Assembly (NCBI RefSeq): GCF_030544485.1
Contig: NZ_CP130610.1
Span: 3,534,001-3,598,000 of the forward strand
DNA from: Halomonas sp. HAL1
GTDB taxonomy: Bacteria > Pseudomonadota > Gammaproteobacteria > Pseudomonadales > Halomonadaceae
Reading direction: 5' to 3'
DNA: 64,000 nucleotides
A program made the translations under genes and the position numbers. The notes under the pieces were generated by a model. The model had not been told where the DNA came from, did not search any database, and saw only the letters and a list, made by a program, of their open reading frames with translations. Positions 9,145-17,005 of the stretch are shown one piece after another; positions within the stretch are counted from its first letter, which is position 1, and each line of letters starts with the position of its first letter.

Positions 9145-10002
9145 ATGAGAACGATAACCACCCGCTCCGGCTTTATGGCGCGCATTTCGCCCGCTGTAAG
9201 ATTTGCAGCCACTGTTTTGTTGGTGAGCGCTGCCTCTTTTAGCGTGATGTTAAAAAGCCACAGCACTCTATTGCCTCAAGCTCATGCAGATACTGCTTTT
9301 TCTGAGCTAACGCTTGCGGACGCTTGGTTGGAGACATTACCTCAGCTTGCGGAACCCGTTAGTTGGAGCCATGCATATGGTTTATTAGCCAAAGACCAGC
9401 AGCACTTTCAACAAGAGCGGCGCTACCTGATTGAAGAACTGAACACACTGATTATAAGTACTCAGGTAGCGGGCAATATCTCCTATCGCCAAGCCTTAGT
9501 CGCATGGCAAGAAGCACTCCGCGGCCTGGAACATCAACCGCTACGCAGCCCTGAACGCTTAGATTTACCTAAGCTTGGCGCTAACTTACGAGAAGCTCCA
9601 TTGCTGAGTCGCGTGGTAAATTGGGGAGCTTGTGAAATACCCACCTGGGTAGAAGTGTGGGGGCTGCAGGGTGTTACCCGTATTGCATGGCAGCCGGGCA
9701 TGACTCTCGACACCCTTATTCATGACTTAACGCCTCGTGATTTTACGTCTATTGATTATGTACATCTTATTACCCCACAGGGCGAGGTAATTCATCGTGG
9801 CATTGCCGCTTGGAATCATGAAGAGACACCTTTAGCTCCCGGTAGCCGAATCGCCATTGAGCTGCCCAACCGGCAAGGATTGAGGGGGGCGCTACCGTTC
9901 CCAGGCGTTACGCACGAGCTTGATATTATTAATCAGCGGCTGCCAGGTGTGTTAGCCGCGCAACTCCCTGGCGATCAATGTTCTCAATGGCAAGTTCAAT
10001 AA
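9145..10002 (+). CDS. yjbG: YjbG/GfcC-type periplasmic capsule protein
   Basis: Periplasmic protein of the GfcC family (YjbG), third gene of the exopolysaccharide operon. The N-terminal hydrophobic segment (about residues 10-33) is a signal peptide. The GfcC beta-grasp core is suggested by WGACEIPTWVEVWG and the following VTRIAWQPGMTLDTLI and LITPQGEVIHRGIAAWN segments. At 285 residues it is close to the family length. Its end overlaps the start of the next gene by 25 bases. The exact biochemical role of GfcC proteins is not settled; sequence and context make the family call firm. Confidence 0.85.
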   Translation: MRTITTRSGFMARISPAVRFAATVLLVSAASFSVMLKSHSTLLPQAHADTAFSELTLADAWLETLPQLAEPVSWSHAYGLLAKDQQHFQQERRYLIEELNTLIISTQVAGNISYRQALVAWQEALRGLEHQPLRSPERLDLPKLGANLREAPLLSRVVNWGACEIPTWVEVWGLQGVTRIAWQPGMTLDTLIHDLTPRDFTSIDYVHLITPQGEVIHRGIAAWNHEETPLAPGSRIAIELPNRQGLRGALPFPGVTHELDIINQRLPGVLAAQLPGDQCSQWQVQ

Positions 10003-12119
10003 TGCACTCTTCGGCTTCTAATCCTCTTTATCGCCTAGGTTCAAGAAACCTTTCGGTTTATTCGCTACTAGCTGTTTTTACCCTTTGGCCCTACTTGGCA
10101 CTTGCCAATGGCACTGCCGGGCAGCTGGGCACAGGGCAAAGCGATTTTGGCGGCGTCGGCATTATGCAAACGCCCACCGCGCGTATGCACCCGCTGGGTG
10201 AAATGTCGGTAAGCTTCAGCCGTACGGAGCCCTACCGCCGTTATAACGTTTTTTTCCAGCCAACTGAGTGGTTTGAAGGTGGCTTCCGTTATGTAGAGGT
10301 TGAAAATCGTCGTGGTGGTGAGCTGTTTGATCGTAACCTTGATAAGGGGTTTGATGCTAAGTTTCGGCTACTAGAGGAAACGCGCTATTGGCCCCAATTT
10401 GCCGTTGGGGCGCGCGATATTGGCGGAACCACCCTGTTCGGGGCTGAATATTTTGTTGCCAGCAAGCGCTGGTACGATTTTGATTTTTCTGCTGGTTTTG
10501 GTTGGGGTTACTTGGGTAATGCGGGTGATATCACCTCGCCCCTGGGTTGGCTGTCAGACCGCTTTGATGAGCGTTCATCAAGTAGTGGATCTGACGGCGG
10601 TGAGTTTAACACTGGCCAGTTTTTTTCTGGCCCCGCTGCTTTTTTTGGCGGCATTGAGTACCAAACCCCTTGGAACCCGCTGGTACTACAGCTGGAGTAT
10701 GAGGGTAATGATTACGCTAATGAGCCTCAGAATAATAACCAAACGCAAGAAAGCCGCTTTAACGCGGGGGCACGCTTAGCCATTAGCGATAACACGGAGC
10801 TACACGCAGGCTGGCAGCGCGGTAACACGGCCATGGCGGGTATTACCTTTAATCTGAACTTGGCTGGGCTTAGCCAAGTGAAAGATGACCCAAGACCAAT
10901 CGCATTGGGTGCTGAACCGCAGGCTGACTGGGCGGCCGTAAGCCAAGTATTGAACGATAACGCGGGCATACAGGTAGAGCGCATTTCTCGCCAGGGCGAT
11001 AGCATTACGGTGACTGCTCAGCCTGAGCGGTTCCGTTCATTGGCCCAAAGCGAAGGGCGTGCTAATCGCATTTTGCATGCCCAGGCTGATGCGAACATTG
11101 ATTCGTTTCGCTTCGACTGGCAAGAGCGTGGCTTACCGCTGCGCACTAGTGTTCATAACCGCGAACACTTTGTTCAAGCTGCCACTTCGTCAGACCTTGA
11201 ATACACTCACCGCTACGGTATTTATGCCCAAGCCAGCCTGAAAAACAGTGCGGGTGAAACGCTTTATGAAGCCCCTTCCCAACGCTTTAGTTGGCAGTTA
11301 TCGCCTCAGATAGACCAAAACTTTGGCGGCCCTGATGGCTTTCTTTATCGCTTGAAAGCGGTGTTAAATGCAGAATACCAAACGGATCCAAATGGTTGGT
11401 TTTCAGGCAGCTTAGCGTGGACTTTGCTAGACAACCTGGATAACTATGAGTACATCGCCGACTCTGACCTACCGCGGGTACGTACTTTTATTGGTGAATA
11501 CCTCTCTGAGTCTTCCTTTGGCGTTGAACATTTGCAATACACTCGCACTGCAAAGCTAAGCGATAACGTGTATGCCATGGGCTATGGTGGCTTGCTTGAA
11601 ATGATGTACGCAGGGGTAGGTACTGAGCTGCTTTATCGACCATTTGATGCGCCCTGGGCACTGGGTGCCGATGTTAACTGGGTGCGCCAACGTGCGTTTG
11701 ACCAGCGCTTTGATTTACGCGATTACAGCACGTGGACTGGCCATTTAAACGCTTATATAGAAACCGGCATTGAGGATGTTTTGGCCAAAGTGAGCGTGGG
11801 CCGTTACCTAGCCGGGGATGTAGGCGCCACGTTAGACTTCTCCCGTGAGTTTGAATCCGGAGTACGCATAGGTGCCTGGGGTACCTGGACAGATGCAGGC
11901 GACGATTTTGGTGAAGGTAGCTTTGATAAAGGGTTGTATCTTGCCATACCATTGGATGCGTTTTTCACATTCTCTAGCCGTGACCGTGCAACACTACGTT
12001 GGCAGCCACTTACCCGCGATGGCGGCGCCCGCCTGAATCGTCAATATGAGCTTTACGATTTAACCCAGGAACGGCAAATGGGGCGTTATTGGGAAGAATA
12101 TAATCGCATGTGGCGATGA
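9978..12119 (+). CDS. yjbH: YjbH/GfcD-type outer-membrane beta-barrel protein
   Basis: Large outer-membrane protein of the YjbH (GfcD) family, last gene of the yjbEFGH-type operon and likely the outer-membrane partner for a secreted glycan. A signal segment lies at about residues 20-44 (ends ALANG), followed by a family-typical N-terminus (GGVGIMQTPTARMHPLGEMSVSFSR) and many amphipathic, aromatic-rich strands to a C-terminus ending in aromatic and charged residues. 713 residues matches the family (about 700). Two ATGs (9978 and 10002) are possible starts and neither has a good ribosome-binding site, consistent with translational coupling to yjbG. Confidence 0.87.
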   Translation: MFSMASSIMHSSASNPLYRLGSRNLSVYSLLAVFTLWPYLALANGTAGQLGTGQSDFGGVGIMQTPTARMHPLGEMSVSFSRTEPYRRYNVFFQPTEWFEGGFRYVEVENRRGGELFDRNLDKGFDAKFRLLEETRYWPQFAVGARDIGGTTLFGAEYFVASKRWYDFDFSAGFGWGYLGNAGDITSPLGWLSDRFDERSSSSGSDGGEFNTGQFFSGPAAFFGGIEYQTPWNPLVLQLEYEGNDYANEPQNNNQTQESRFNAGARLAISDNTELHAGWQRGNTAMAGITFNLNLAGLSQVKDDPRPIALGAEPQADWAAVSQVLNDNAGIQVERISRQGDSITVTAQPERFRSLAQSEGRANRILHAQADANIDSFRFDWQERGLPLRTSVHNREHFVQAATSSDLEYTHRYGIYAQASLKNSAGETLYEAPSQRFSWQLSPQIDQNFGGPDGFLYRLKAVLNAEYQTDPNGWFSGSLAWTLLDNLDNYEYIADSDLPRVRTFIGEYLSESSFGVEHLQYTRTAKLSDNVYAMGYGGLLEMMYAGVGTELLYRPFDAPWALGADVNWVRQRAFDQRFDLRDYSTWTGHLNAYIETGIEDVLAKVSVGRYLAGDVGATLDFSREFESGVRIGAWGTWTDAGDDFGEGSFDKGLYLAIPLDAFFTFSSRDRATLRWQPLTRDGGARLNRQYELYDLTQERQMGRYWEEYNRMWR

Positions 12120-12153
12120 TAATGAATTAGCAGAAACGGCCGCCCGCACTATA

Positions 12154-12186
12154 GACCTTGGTCTAACATCGACCTTGGTTTATAAT
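12154..12186 (+). promoter_or_regulatory. Sigma-70-like promoter with an operator-like inverted repeat
   Basis: A perfect -10 box TATAAT (12181-12186) lies 17 bases after a TTGGTC -35-like element (12158-12163). The -35 lies in the inverted repeat AGACC-TT-GGTCT (12154-12165), and GACCTTGGT is repeated directly at 12171-12179 in the spacer. This layout suggests a regulated promoter for the 122-residue protein downstream. Confidence 0.6.
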
Positions 12187-12232
12187 GCACTGCAACAAGC
12201 CCATCTTGGTGCTAATTGCAGGAGAACATACC

Positions 12233-12601
12233 ATGCCTCCCGAACTGACGCCTTCAGAGCTTACGCGTCCCGAGCTTGCTGAACGGCTCGCGCCATTACC
12301 CTACCGGCTTTCTACCGCTGCGAATGTTCAACGCAGCCTTCGTCAGTGTTTATCAATTGCGGCTGAAGTGCTTTACGACCACGGCCATGTACTCGAAACT
12401 ATTACACTTTCCCAGCGCGGTTTAACGCGCCGTGAATTGCTAACGCTTGGCTCAGTAGCGCCTACCTGGGCAACCTGCCAACAGGTGATGGAAGATAGCG
12501 GTGCCGCTACGTTCAACGACTATGACCGTTTTGTACTGACTCGCCTTGGCCGTGAATTGATGTTTGATATGTTTGGTCAGGGTGCCGCTGATTGCGCTTA
12601 A
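12233..12601 (+). CDS. Hypothetical protein of 122 residues
   Basis: I do not recognise this family. The ATG at 12233 has GGAGA upstream and is preferred over an earlier in-frame ATG at 12185 that overlaps the -10 box. The product is soluble-looking and mostly helical, with no signal peptide or membrane segment. The segment TLSQRGLTRRELLTLGSVAPTWATC resembles a short helix-turn-helix, and two Cys are present. It is monocistronic, with its own promoter and a strong terminator at 12665-12703. A small regulatory protein is possible but is only a guess. Confidence 0.7.
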   Translation: MPPELTPSELTRPELAERLAPLPYRLSTAANVQRSLRQCLSIAAEVLYDHGHVLETITLSQRGLTRRELLTLGSVAPTWATCQQVMEDSGAATFNDYDRFVLTRLGRELMFDMFGQGAADCA

Positions 12602-12664
12602 CTTTTGTGACTAACCCTCACTGCCCTGCTTTTGCCACTCATCGTTAATAGGCGCTGCGCATAA

Positions 12665-12703
12665 AAAAAACCGCCCACAGCTTTCGCGTGTGGGCGGTTT
12701 TTT
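12665..12703. terminator. Bidirectional rho-independent terminator
   Basis: A 15-bp perfect inverted repeat (12665-12679 and 12689-12703) with a GC-rich core and A/T-runs on both outer sides forms a textbook terminator in either direction. It serves the plus-strand 122-residue gene and the minus-strand 24-residue gene that converge on it. Confidence 0.92.
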
Positions 12704-12724
12704 GCTTGGCTTATTATTAGAGGC

Positions 12725-12799
12725 TTAGCGTAGGCCAAGCATCGACAAAATGAACAGCACAACGACGATCAGGCCAATAATGTAGATAATATTACGCAT
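12725..12799 (-). CDS. Small single-span membrane peptide (24 residues)
   Basis: A very short gene: ATG at 12799, stop at 12725-12727, with a strong AAGGAG six bases before the start. The peptide begins MRNIIYIIGLIVVVLFILSM and ends with LGLR, so it is almost wholly one hydrophobic helix with positive residues at both ends. It is followed directly by the bidirectional terminator. The combination of ribosome-binding site, membrane-helix composition and terminator makes it a likely real gene. The family is unknown to me; small membrane peptides of this kind are often stress-related, but that is only analogy. Confidence 0.7.
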   Translation of the reverse strand: MRNIIYIIGLIVVVLFILSMLGLR

Positions 12800-12938
12800 A
12801 GGGCGCTCCTTGCTTATTGCGTTTTAGGTAAAATCAACGGGTTGCTTACCCATGAGCCAACACCCCCATCCTAGCAGGCTTTTTCTTTTTTTGCGTAATT
12901 CCGCTGCCTCCCTCTAGTCGAAAGCGACTATTCCCGTG

Positions 12939-14177
12939 CTATCCAAGGTGTTGGTATTTTTCGTCAAAGGCGCGCTGAATAAGCTTCTGCTGCTGGTTAT
13001 CGATCTCTAATTCATGACAAAGGGTCGGCCACCCAGCAAGGGCATCAAGAGTTTGCTCAATGTAGAGATCCGGATCTAAGTACCGAAAGGGTGCACACAC
13101 CTGTTTTAGCTTCTTCCGGGTAGCCACGCCTGCACCGCTGATAGAGGTGGTGTGTTCATCTGCGTATCCCCGAACAGGGGCATAAGTAAGGTCATAAGCT
13201 GGCGCCAACGTCCACCGCCCCTGATCATGCAAAAAAGCGAAGTTCTTTGCGTGGTCATCATGGTTGTGGGTCAGGGCATTGAACACCATCAGCCTCGCCA
13301 TTCGCTCAACGTCTTCTGAATGACGGGTGAACGCGTTAGTTGCCTTCAATAGGTCTGAATAGTCCAACGATGGAGCGCTGTAATCAGCATAGAGAATACC
13401 GCTAGCCGTCATCATGTGAATTTTGCTATTACCATTGCGATCAAAACGCTGAGCGGAAAAGAAACGTTCGATGCCCGTTGCAGCGTTGATCTCAATCAGC
13501 CTACTCGCAGCCATTTTCACCCCAGCAAGCTCTGCCAGCAATGAATAGGCGTACTCAATGGCACCAGTGTCCCGATGCTCGGTGGGTGCGCGGAATTTCA
13601 CTAGCCAGTGCTGGTAGCCAGCCGAAAGGTCTTTGAACGAGGTACTGCAATGACGTCCATTAGGAGACAAAGCGACGACAACCTTGGGCCGGGCACCGGC
13701 CGGAGAACCACCCGCCAATCTTAGGGCGTCCAGAGTCGATGAAGTCTCACCTTCATAGACAGCATGAGAGGCCTGATAAAGTTGTTCCAAGTCGATATTG
13801 TCTTCATCGACGGTACGCTCGAGAACGGGGCGATACTCTAGCGCTCCCATTCCCCTATCGGCCATATAAGCCAGCCGGTCAAGAGGAGAAATGTCCCTCC
13901 GGTCTTTTTCATACTCGGCAAGAAAATAACGATCCATGAGCAGCATTCCCCAGCCATCTGGCAGCGAGTCAGCAAATGCCCCCGGCAGACCAGCAAAAAG
14001 AAGTGGATCGGCCGCCTTTTGTGGTTGAGTAGTAAAATCCATATTCAAGGGCGACAAATTGAAGCCTTCCGCCACCCACTGGGGGTAATAGGCAAAGTAG
14101 ATCCCCTGTCGACTAGCGACCAGTTCCCCTACTGGGTTACCTGCTAGCAGCACCTCTATGGTGTTGATCCGCTTCAT
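12939..14177 (-). CDS. hipA: HipA-type serine/threonine kinase toxin
   Basis: Toxin kinase of a type II toxin-antitoxin pair. HipA of E. coli phosphorylates glutamyl-tRNA synthetase and promotes persistence; the substrate here is unknown. The N-terminal Couple_hipA domain (about 1-110, VLLAGNPVGEL) is followed by the kinase core with GGSPAGARPKVVV (about 155-167), the catalytic segment THNHDDHAKNFAFL (about 299-312) and the DLTYAP metal-binding motif. At 412 residues it is in the normal 410-440 range with the key residues kept, so it looks active. It overlaps the antitoxin gene by four bases. Confidence 0.93.
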   Translation of the reverse strand: MKRINTIEVLLAGNPVGELVASRQGIYFAYYPQWVAEGFNLSPLNMDFTTQPQKAADPLLFAGLPGAFADSLPDGWGMLLMDRYFLAEYEKDRRDISPLDRLAYMADRGMGALEYRPVLERTVDEDNIDLEQLYQASHAVYEGETSSTLDALRLAGGSPAGARPKVVVALSPNGRHCSTSFKDLSAGYQHWLVKFRAPTEHRDTGAIEYAYSLLAELAGVKMAASRLIEINAATGIERFFSAQRFDRNGNSKIHMMTASGILYADYSAPSLDYSDLLKATNAFTRHSEDVERMARLMVFNALTHNHDDHAKNFAFLHDQGRWTLAPAYDLTYAPVRGYADEHTTSISGAGVATRKKLKQVCAPFRYLDPDLYIEQTLDALAGWPTLCHELEIDNQQQKLIQRAFDEKYQHLG

Positions 14178-14470
14178 TTTCGCCCCCGGGTGCGACCTGT
14201 CCGTTTGATTTCTTCAAGGGATACTGGGTGTTCATGCTTGAATAGTTCGGCAATTTGACCTGTCGCGCCCAGTGCCGTGGCAATGAGCACAAGTCCTTCG
14301 AGGGTTATTTGCCCATGAGACTCGAATCGTTTAATAGTGGACTCGGAAACACCCGCCATCTGCGCCAAAGTTCTACGGGAAAGGTTCTGCGCCAATCGGG
14401 TTGCCCGTGCGTTAGCACCGACCTGCTGGACCAGTTCGCCAGGCGCAAGCAGAGAGTGAGTCAGGGCCAT
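14174..14470 (-). CDS. hipB: HipB-type XRE-family antitoxin
   Basis: DNA-binding antitoxin partner of the HipA kinase. A helix-turn-helix of the XRE (Cro/CI) type covers about residues 17-75 (RATRLAQNLSRRTLAQMAG, then VSESTIKRFE), with a basic C-terminal tail. 98 residues is usual for HipB. The gene is first in the operon, as expected for an antitoxin, and its start overlaps no other gene. The inverted repeat at 14503-14522 just upstream is the likely autoregulatory operator. Confidence 0.9.
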   Translation of the reverse strand: MALTHSLLAPGELVQQVGANARATRLAQNLSRRTLAQMAGVSESTIKRFESHGQITLEGLVLIATALGATGQIAELFKHEHPVSLEEIKRTGRTRGRK

Positions 14471-14502
14471 AATAGCTCTCTCAATAAAGGGTCATTTATA
14501 CT

Positions 14503-14522
14503 CCACTATATACTAAAAGTGG
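14503..14522. promoter_or_regulatory. Candidate HipB operator
   Basis: CCACT (14503-14507) and AGTGG (14518-14522) form an inverted repeat around an AT-rich ten-base spacer, with TATA tetramers flanking both arms. It lies 33-52 bases before the hipB ATG and overlaps the expected promoter, the usual place for HipB binding. Confidence 0.5.
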
Positions 14523-14678
14523 CTATAAAAGCTCAAAAATGAGCCATTCATATAAATATTCAGTTCCTTTCTCAGGCGCAGAAAGTACCGCCTAACCTTA
14601 ATGCTCGCGGCTATCTGTTGCGGAACCTCTTCGGCTTCTTAACCTCGAACCTTTGCCACTTATACTGAAGGTATTGCG

Positions 14679-15701
14679 ATGCGCGTTACTGCTTTACTTG
14701 TTTCGTTTGCTGTTATGTCGTTTTTCACTACTTCTGCCGCGGCAGCAAATAAACCCTCTGCAACAGCACTCCAGGCACTAGACCAGCAAACCCGACAGCT
14801 TGAACGCGTCCACAGCATGGTAGTGGCCTACGATGGCGAGATTATCCATGAGCATCATCAAGGTGGGCCGGGTGTGGCCTCGCCTGCCAATATTAAATCG
14901 CTCTCCAAAACCGTGCTGGCAGCGATCACTGGTGCGGCGATTGAGGCGGATATTATCGACTCCGTCGAGCAGCCCATGGTGGATTTGTTTGGCGAGCATC
15001 TTCCTAGCGGTGTTGAACCAAAAGTCAGCGAGATCACGGTGGCCCATCTACTCGCACTGCAGGCGGGGCTTGAGCGTACCTCCGGCAGTAATTATGGCGC
15101 TTGGGTAGCGAGTGACAACTGGGTTAACGATGCCATTACTCGCCCTTTTGTGGATGAACCCGGTGGGGAAATGCTCTACTCAACCGGCACCAGCCACCTG
15201 CTTTCCGCCGCGCTCACCCATGCCAGCGGCGAGACGACCCATGCGCTTGCACAACGCCTGCTAGGCGATCCGCTCAATATCACTATCCGCCCTTGGCTGC
15301 GCGACCCGCAAGGCATCTATTTTGGTGGCAATGATATGCAGCTTTCCCCACGCGCACTGATTGAGGTGGGCGAGCTGTATCGCAATAATGGGTTAGTCAT
15401 TGATGAGGCTGGAAATGAGCAGCGGGTTCTGCCGGAAGGCTGGGTAGAAACATCTTGGCAGCCGCGCGGCACCTCTCGCTGGACCGGCGACGGATACGGC
15501 TTCGGTTGGTTTATTACTCAGTTAGCGGGGGAAGATGTTTACTATGGGCGCGGCTACGGTGGTCAAGCGCTGTTTGTTATTCCCGAACGGGAAATGACGG
15601 TTGTGATCACCTCAGACCCCAACCCACCCTCCCCGGGCGGGCAGTTTCAGCAGCAGTTGAATGGGCTGGTGGAGGAGCTATTGGCGCAAGACCCGCAGTA
15701 G
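14679..15701 (+). CDS. Secreted class C beta-lactamase-family serine hydrolase
   Basis: Periplasmic or exported serine hydrolase of the beta-lactamase/transpeptidase fold. The signal peptide covers about residues 1-23. The active-site SxxK is SLSK (S74, K77), a tyrosine motif YST is near 167-169, and a YGRGYGGQ segment near 302 stands where the third motif is expected. The closest families are class C-like esterases and D-aminopeptidase-like proteins rather than AmpC proper. 340 residues is typical. It stands alone on the plus strand. The substrate (peptide, ester or beta-lactam) cannot be told. Confidence 0.85.
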   Translation: MRVTALLVSFAVMSFFTTSAAAANKPSATALQALDQQTRQLERVHSMVVAYDGEIIHEHHQGGPGVASPANIKSLSKTVLAAITGAAIEADIIDSVEQPMVDLFGEHLPSGVEPKVSEITVAHLLALQAGLERTSGSNYGAWVASDNWVNDAITRPFVDEPGGEMLYSTGTSHLLSAALTHASGETTHALAQRLLGDPLNITIRPWLRDPQGIYFGGNDMQLSPRALIEVGELYRNNGLVIDEAGNEQRVLPEGWVETSWQPRGTSRWTGDGYGFGWFITQLAGEDVYYGRGYGGQALFVIPEREMTVVITSDPNPPSPGGQFQQQLNGLVEELLAQDPQ

Positions 15702-15739
15702 CTCCCGGTTAAACGCCGGACACAATAAAACGCTTCAAT

Positions 15740-16333
15740 TTATAACAGATTCATCGCGATAAAGGCGCAGGTAGCGCCAAACAGCGCAAACCCCAGCAGC
15801 AGCGCCACCCCATCGCGGGCAACCAGGCCTAGCCCTAGCAGTGACAGCGCCAGCCCCGCGCCGTTGGCTGAAAAGGGAATAAACTCCATGGGCGGCATGG
15901 CGAGTGCGATAAGCAGGCATACCACCGCCGTCACGCGGATACCGATATACCCGGTCAGCCACGGCAAACGAACCTTCAGCAGCCCGTCCACCCAGCGGGC
16001 GGGCTTTTTCATGTAATGAATGCCTTTATCAAACTTTTGCCGCGAAATTGAGCGATTTAGCAGCCATTTAGGCAGCCAAAACGCTTCACTGCCCGCCAAT
16101 AATTGCACTGACACCAACAGTACCAGCGCGGCCATCAGCGTGGGCATACCGGGTATATCGCCAATAATCGGCGTCAGCGTAATTAAGCCAGCCACCAGCA
16201 GGAGCGGACCAAACGAGCGCCGACCTACGGCATAAACCACATCATCAACGCTGATTCGAGGAGCGTCCTGCTCCATGTTCTCTATTGAGTCAATTAGGTC
16301 CATTAAATTCGAGTCTTCATTGCGGTTATGCAT
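15740..16333 (-). CDS. exoD: ExoD-family membrane protein
   Basis: Integral membrane protein of the ExoD family, named after a Rhizobium gene that influences exopolysaccharide production and alkali tolerance. Several hydrophobic helices (about residues 40-80 and 120-197) and the family segment SFGPLLLVAGLITLTPIIGD near 38-57 support the call. 197 residues is normal length. It overlaps the upstream TerB-type gene by eight bases, so the two are co-translated. The molecular function of ExoD is not established. Confidence 0.85.
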   Translation of the reverse strand: MHNRNEDSNLMDLIDSIENMEQDAPRISVDDVVYAVGRRSFGPLLLVAGLITLTPIIGDIPGMPTLMAALVLLVSVQLLAGSEAFWLPKWLLNRSISRQKFDKGIHYMKKPARWVDGLLKVRLPWLTGYIGIRVTAVVCLLIALAMPPMEFIPFSANGAGLALSLLGLGLVARDGVALLLGFALFGATCAFIAMNLL

Positions 16334-16790
16334 CGTGGTTATTGCGCTCCTCTACGTGCAGTTTGGTGCGGATAAAATCACTGTGGCTGACATGTAGCAA
16401 ATCCGCCAGGCGGCGAATGCGGTGCTCTTCTAGCGGGTCAACATTGCCGTCGGCCCAAGCCAGCTGCCACATTTGTGCCACCAGCTCACAGCGCTGGCCG
16501 TAGTTATAGTGCTCTTTAATCAGGCTAACAAATTGGTAGTGATCAACGGCTTCATCCACTTCCGCCTGAGCAAGCAGCATTAACTCTTCTACATCGCTTT
16601 CGCTTAGCTTATAGCGCTCAATAAGCATGCTGCGCAGGCTGGCTAGCTCTTCGTCGGTGGTATCGTAGTCGGCGCGGACAATTTCACACAGCAGCGCAGC
16701 GGTGGCGAGCTCCAGCGTCAACGTTTGGTTTTCACGCTGCTCGGGTTGCGCCAGTGTGCGCTGGAAAAAATCACTAATGGCATTCAGCAT
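16326..16790 (-). CDS. TerB-family (tellurite resistance-like) protein
   Basis: Soluble all-helical protein of the TerB/DUF533-like fold, often associated with metal or stress functions. The pattern LCEIVRADYDTTDEELASL followed later by AWADGNVDPLEEHRIRR carries the paired acidic repeats (A-D-G/Y-x-x-D-x-x-E) expected to bind metal. Start chosen at the ATG at 16790, which has GGAG six bases upstream; an ATG at 16802 lacks a site. It is first in a two-gene unit with exoD. Precise role unknown. Confidence 0.82.
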   Translation of the reverse strand: MLNAISDFFQRTLAQPEQRENQTLTLELATAALLCEIVRADYDTTDEELASLRSMLIERYKLSESDVEELMLLAQAEVDEAVDHYQFVSLIKEHYNYGQRCELVAQMWQLAWADGNVDPLEEHRIRRLADLLHVSHSDFIRTKLHVEERNNHDA

Positions 16791-16949
16791 AGGGTTCTCC
16801 ATTGATAGTTACCGACGTCTGACCATGCCTAACCCTTGAAGTGCATCCATGAACAGTTGGTAGCTATTCAATACGAGGTGAAGAAAGGCTTGTTGGTATA
16901 CGCTGATGAAAATCCCTAATCGAAGAACCATCACCAGACTCATACACAT

Positions 16950-16973
16950 AGGGCAGCCATTTGGGGCTGCCCT
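16950..16973. repeat. 9-bp inverted repeat downstream of the Rpn-type gene
   Basis: agggcagcc (16950-16958) and its complement (16965-16973) flank a six-base loop, 33 bases after the stop of the minus-strand nuclease gene. On the minus strand no T-run follows, so termination is possible but not shown. Bases 16803-16949 hold nothing else recognisable. Confidence 0.45.
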
Positions 16974-17005
16974 CTTTAATACGTGGGAGAATTTTGATCA
17001 ACAGA

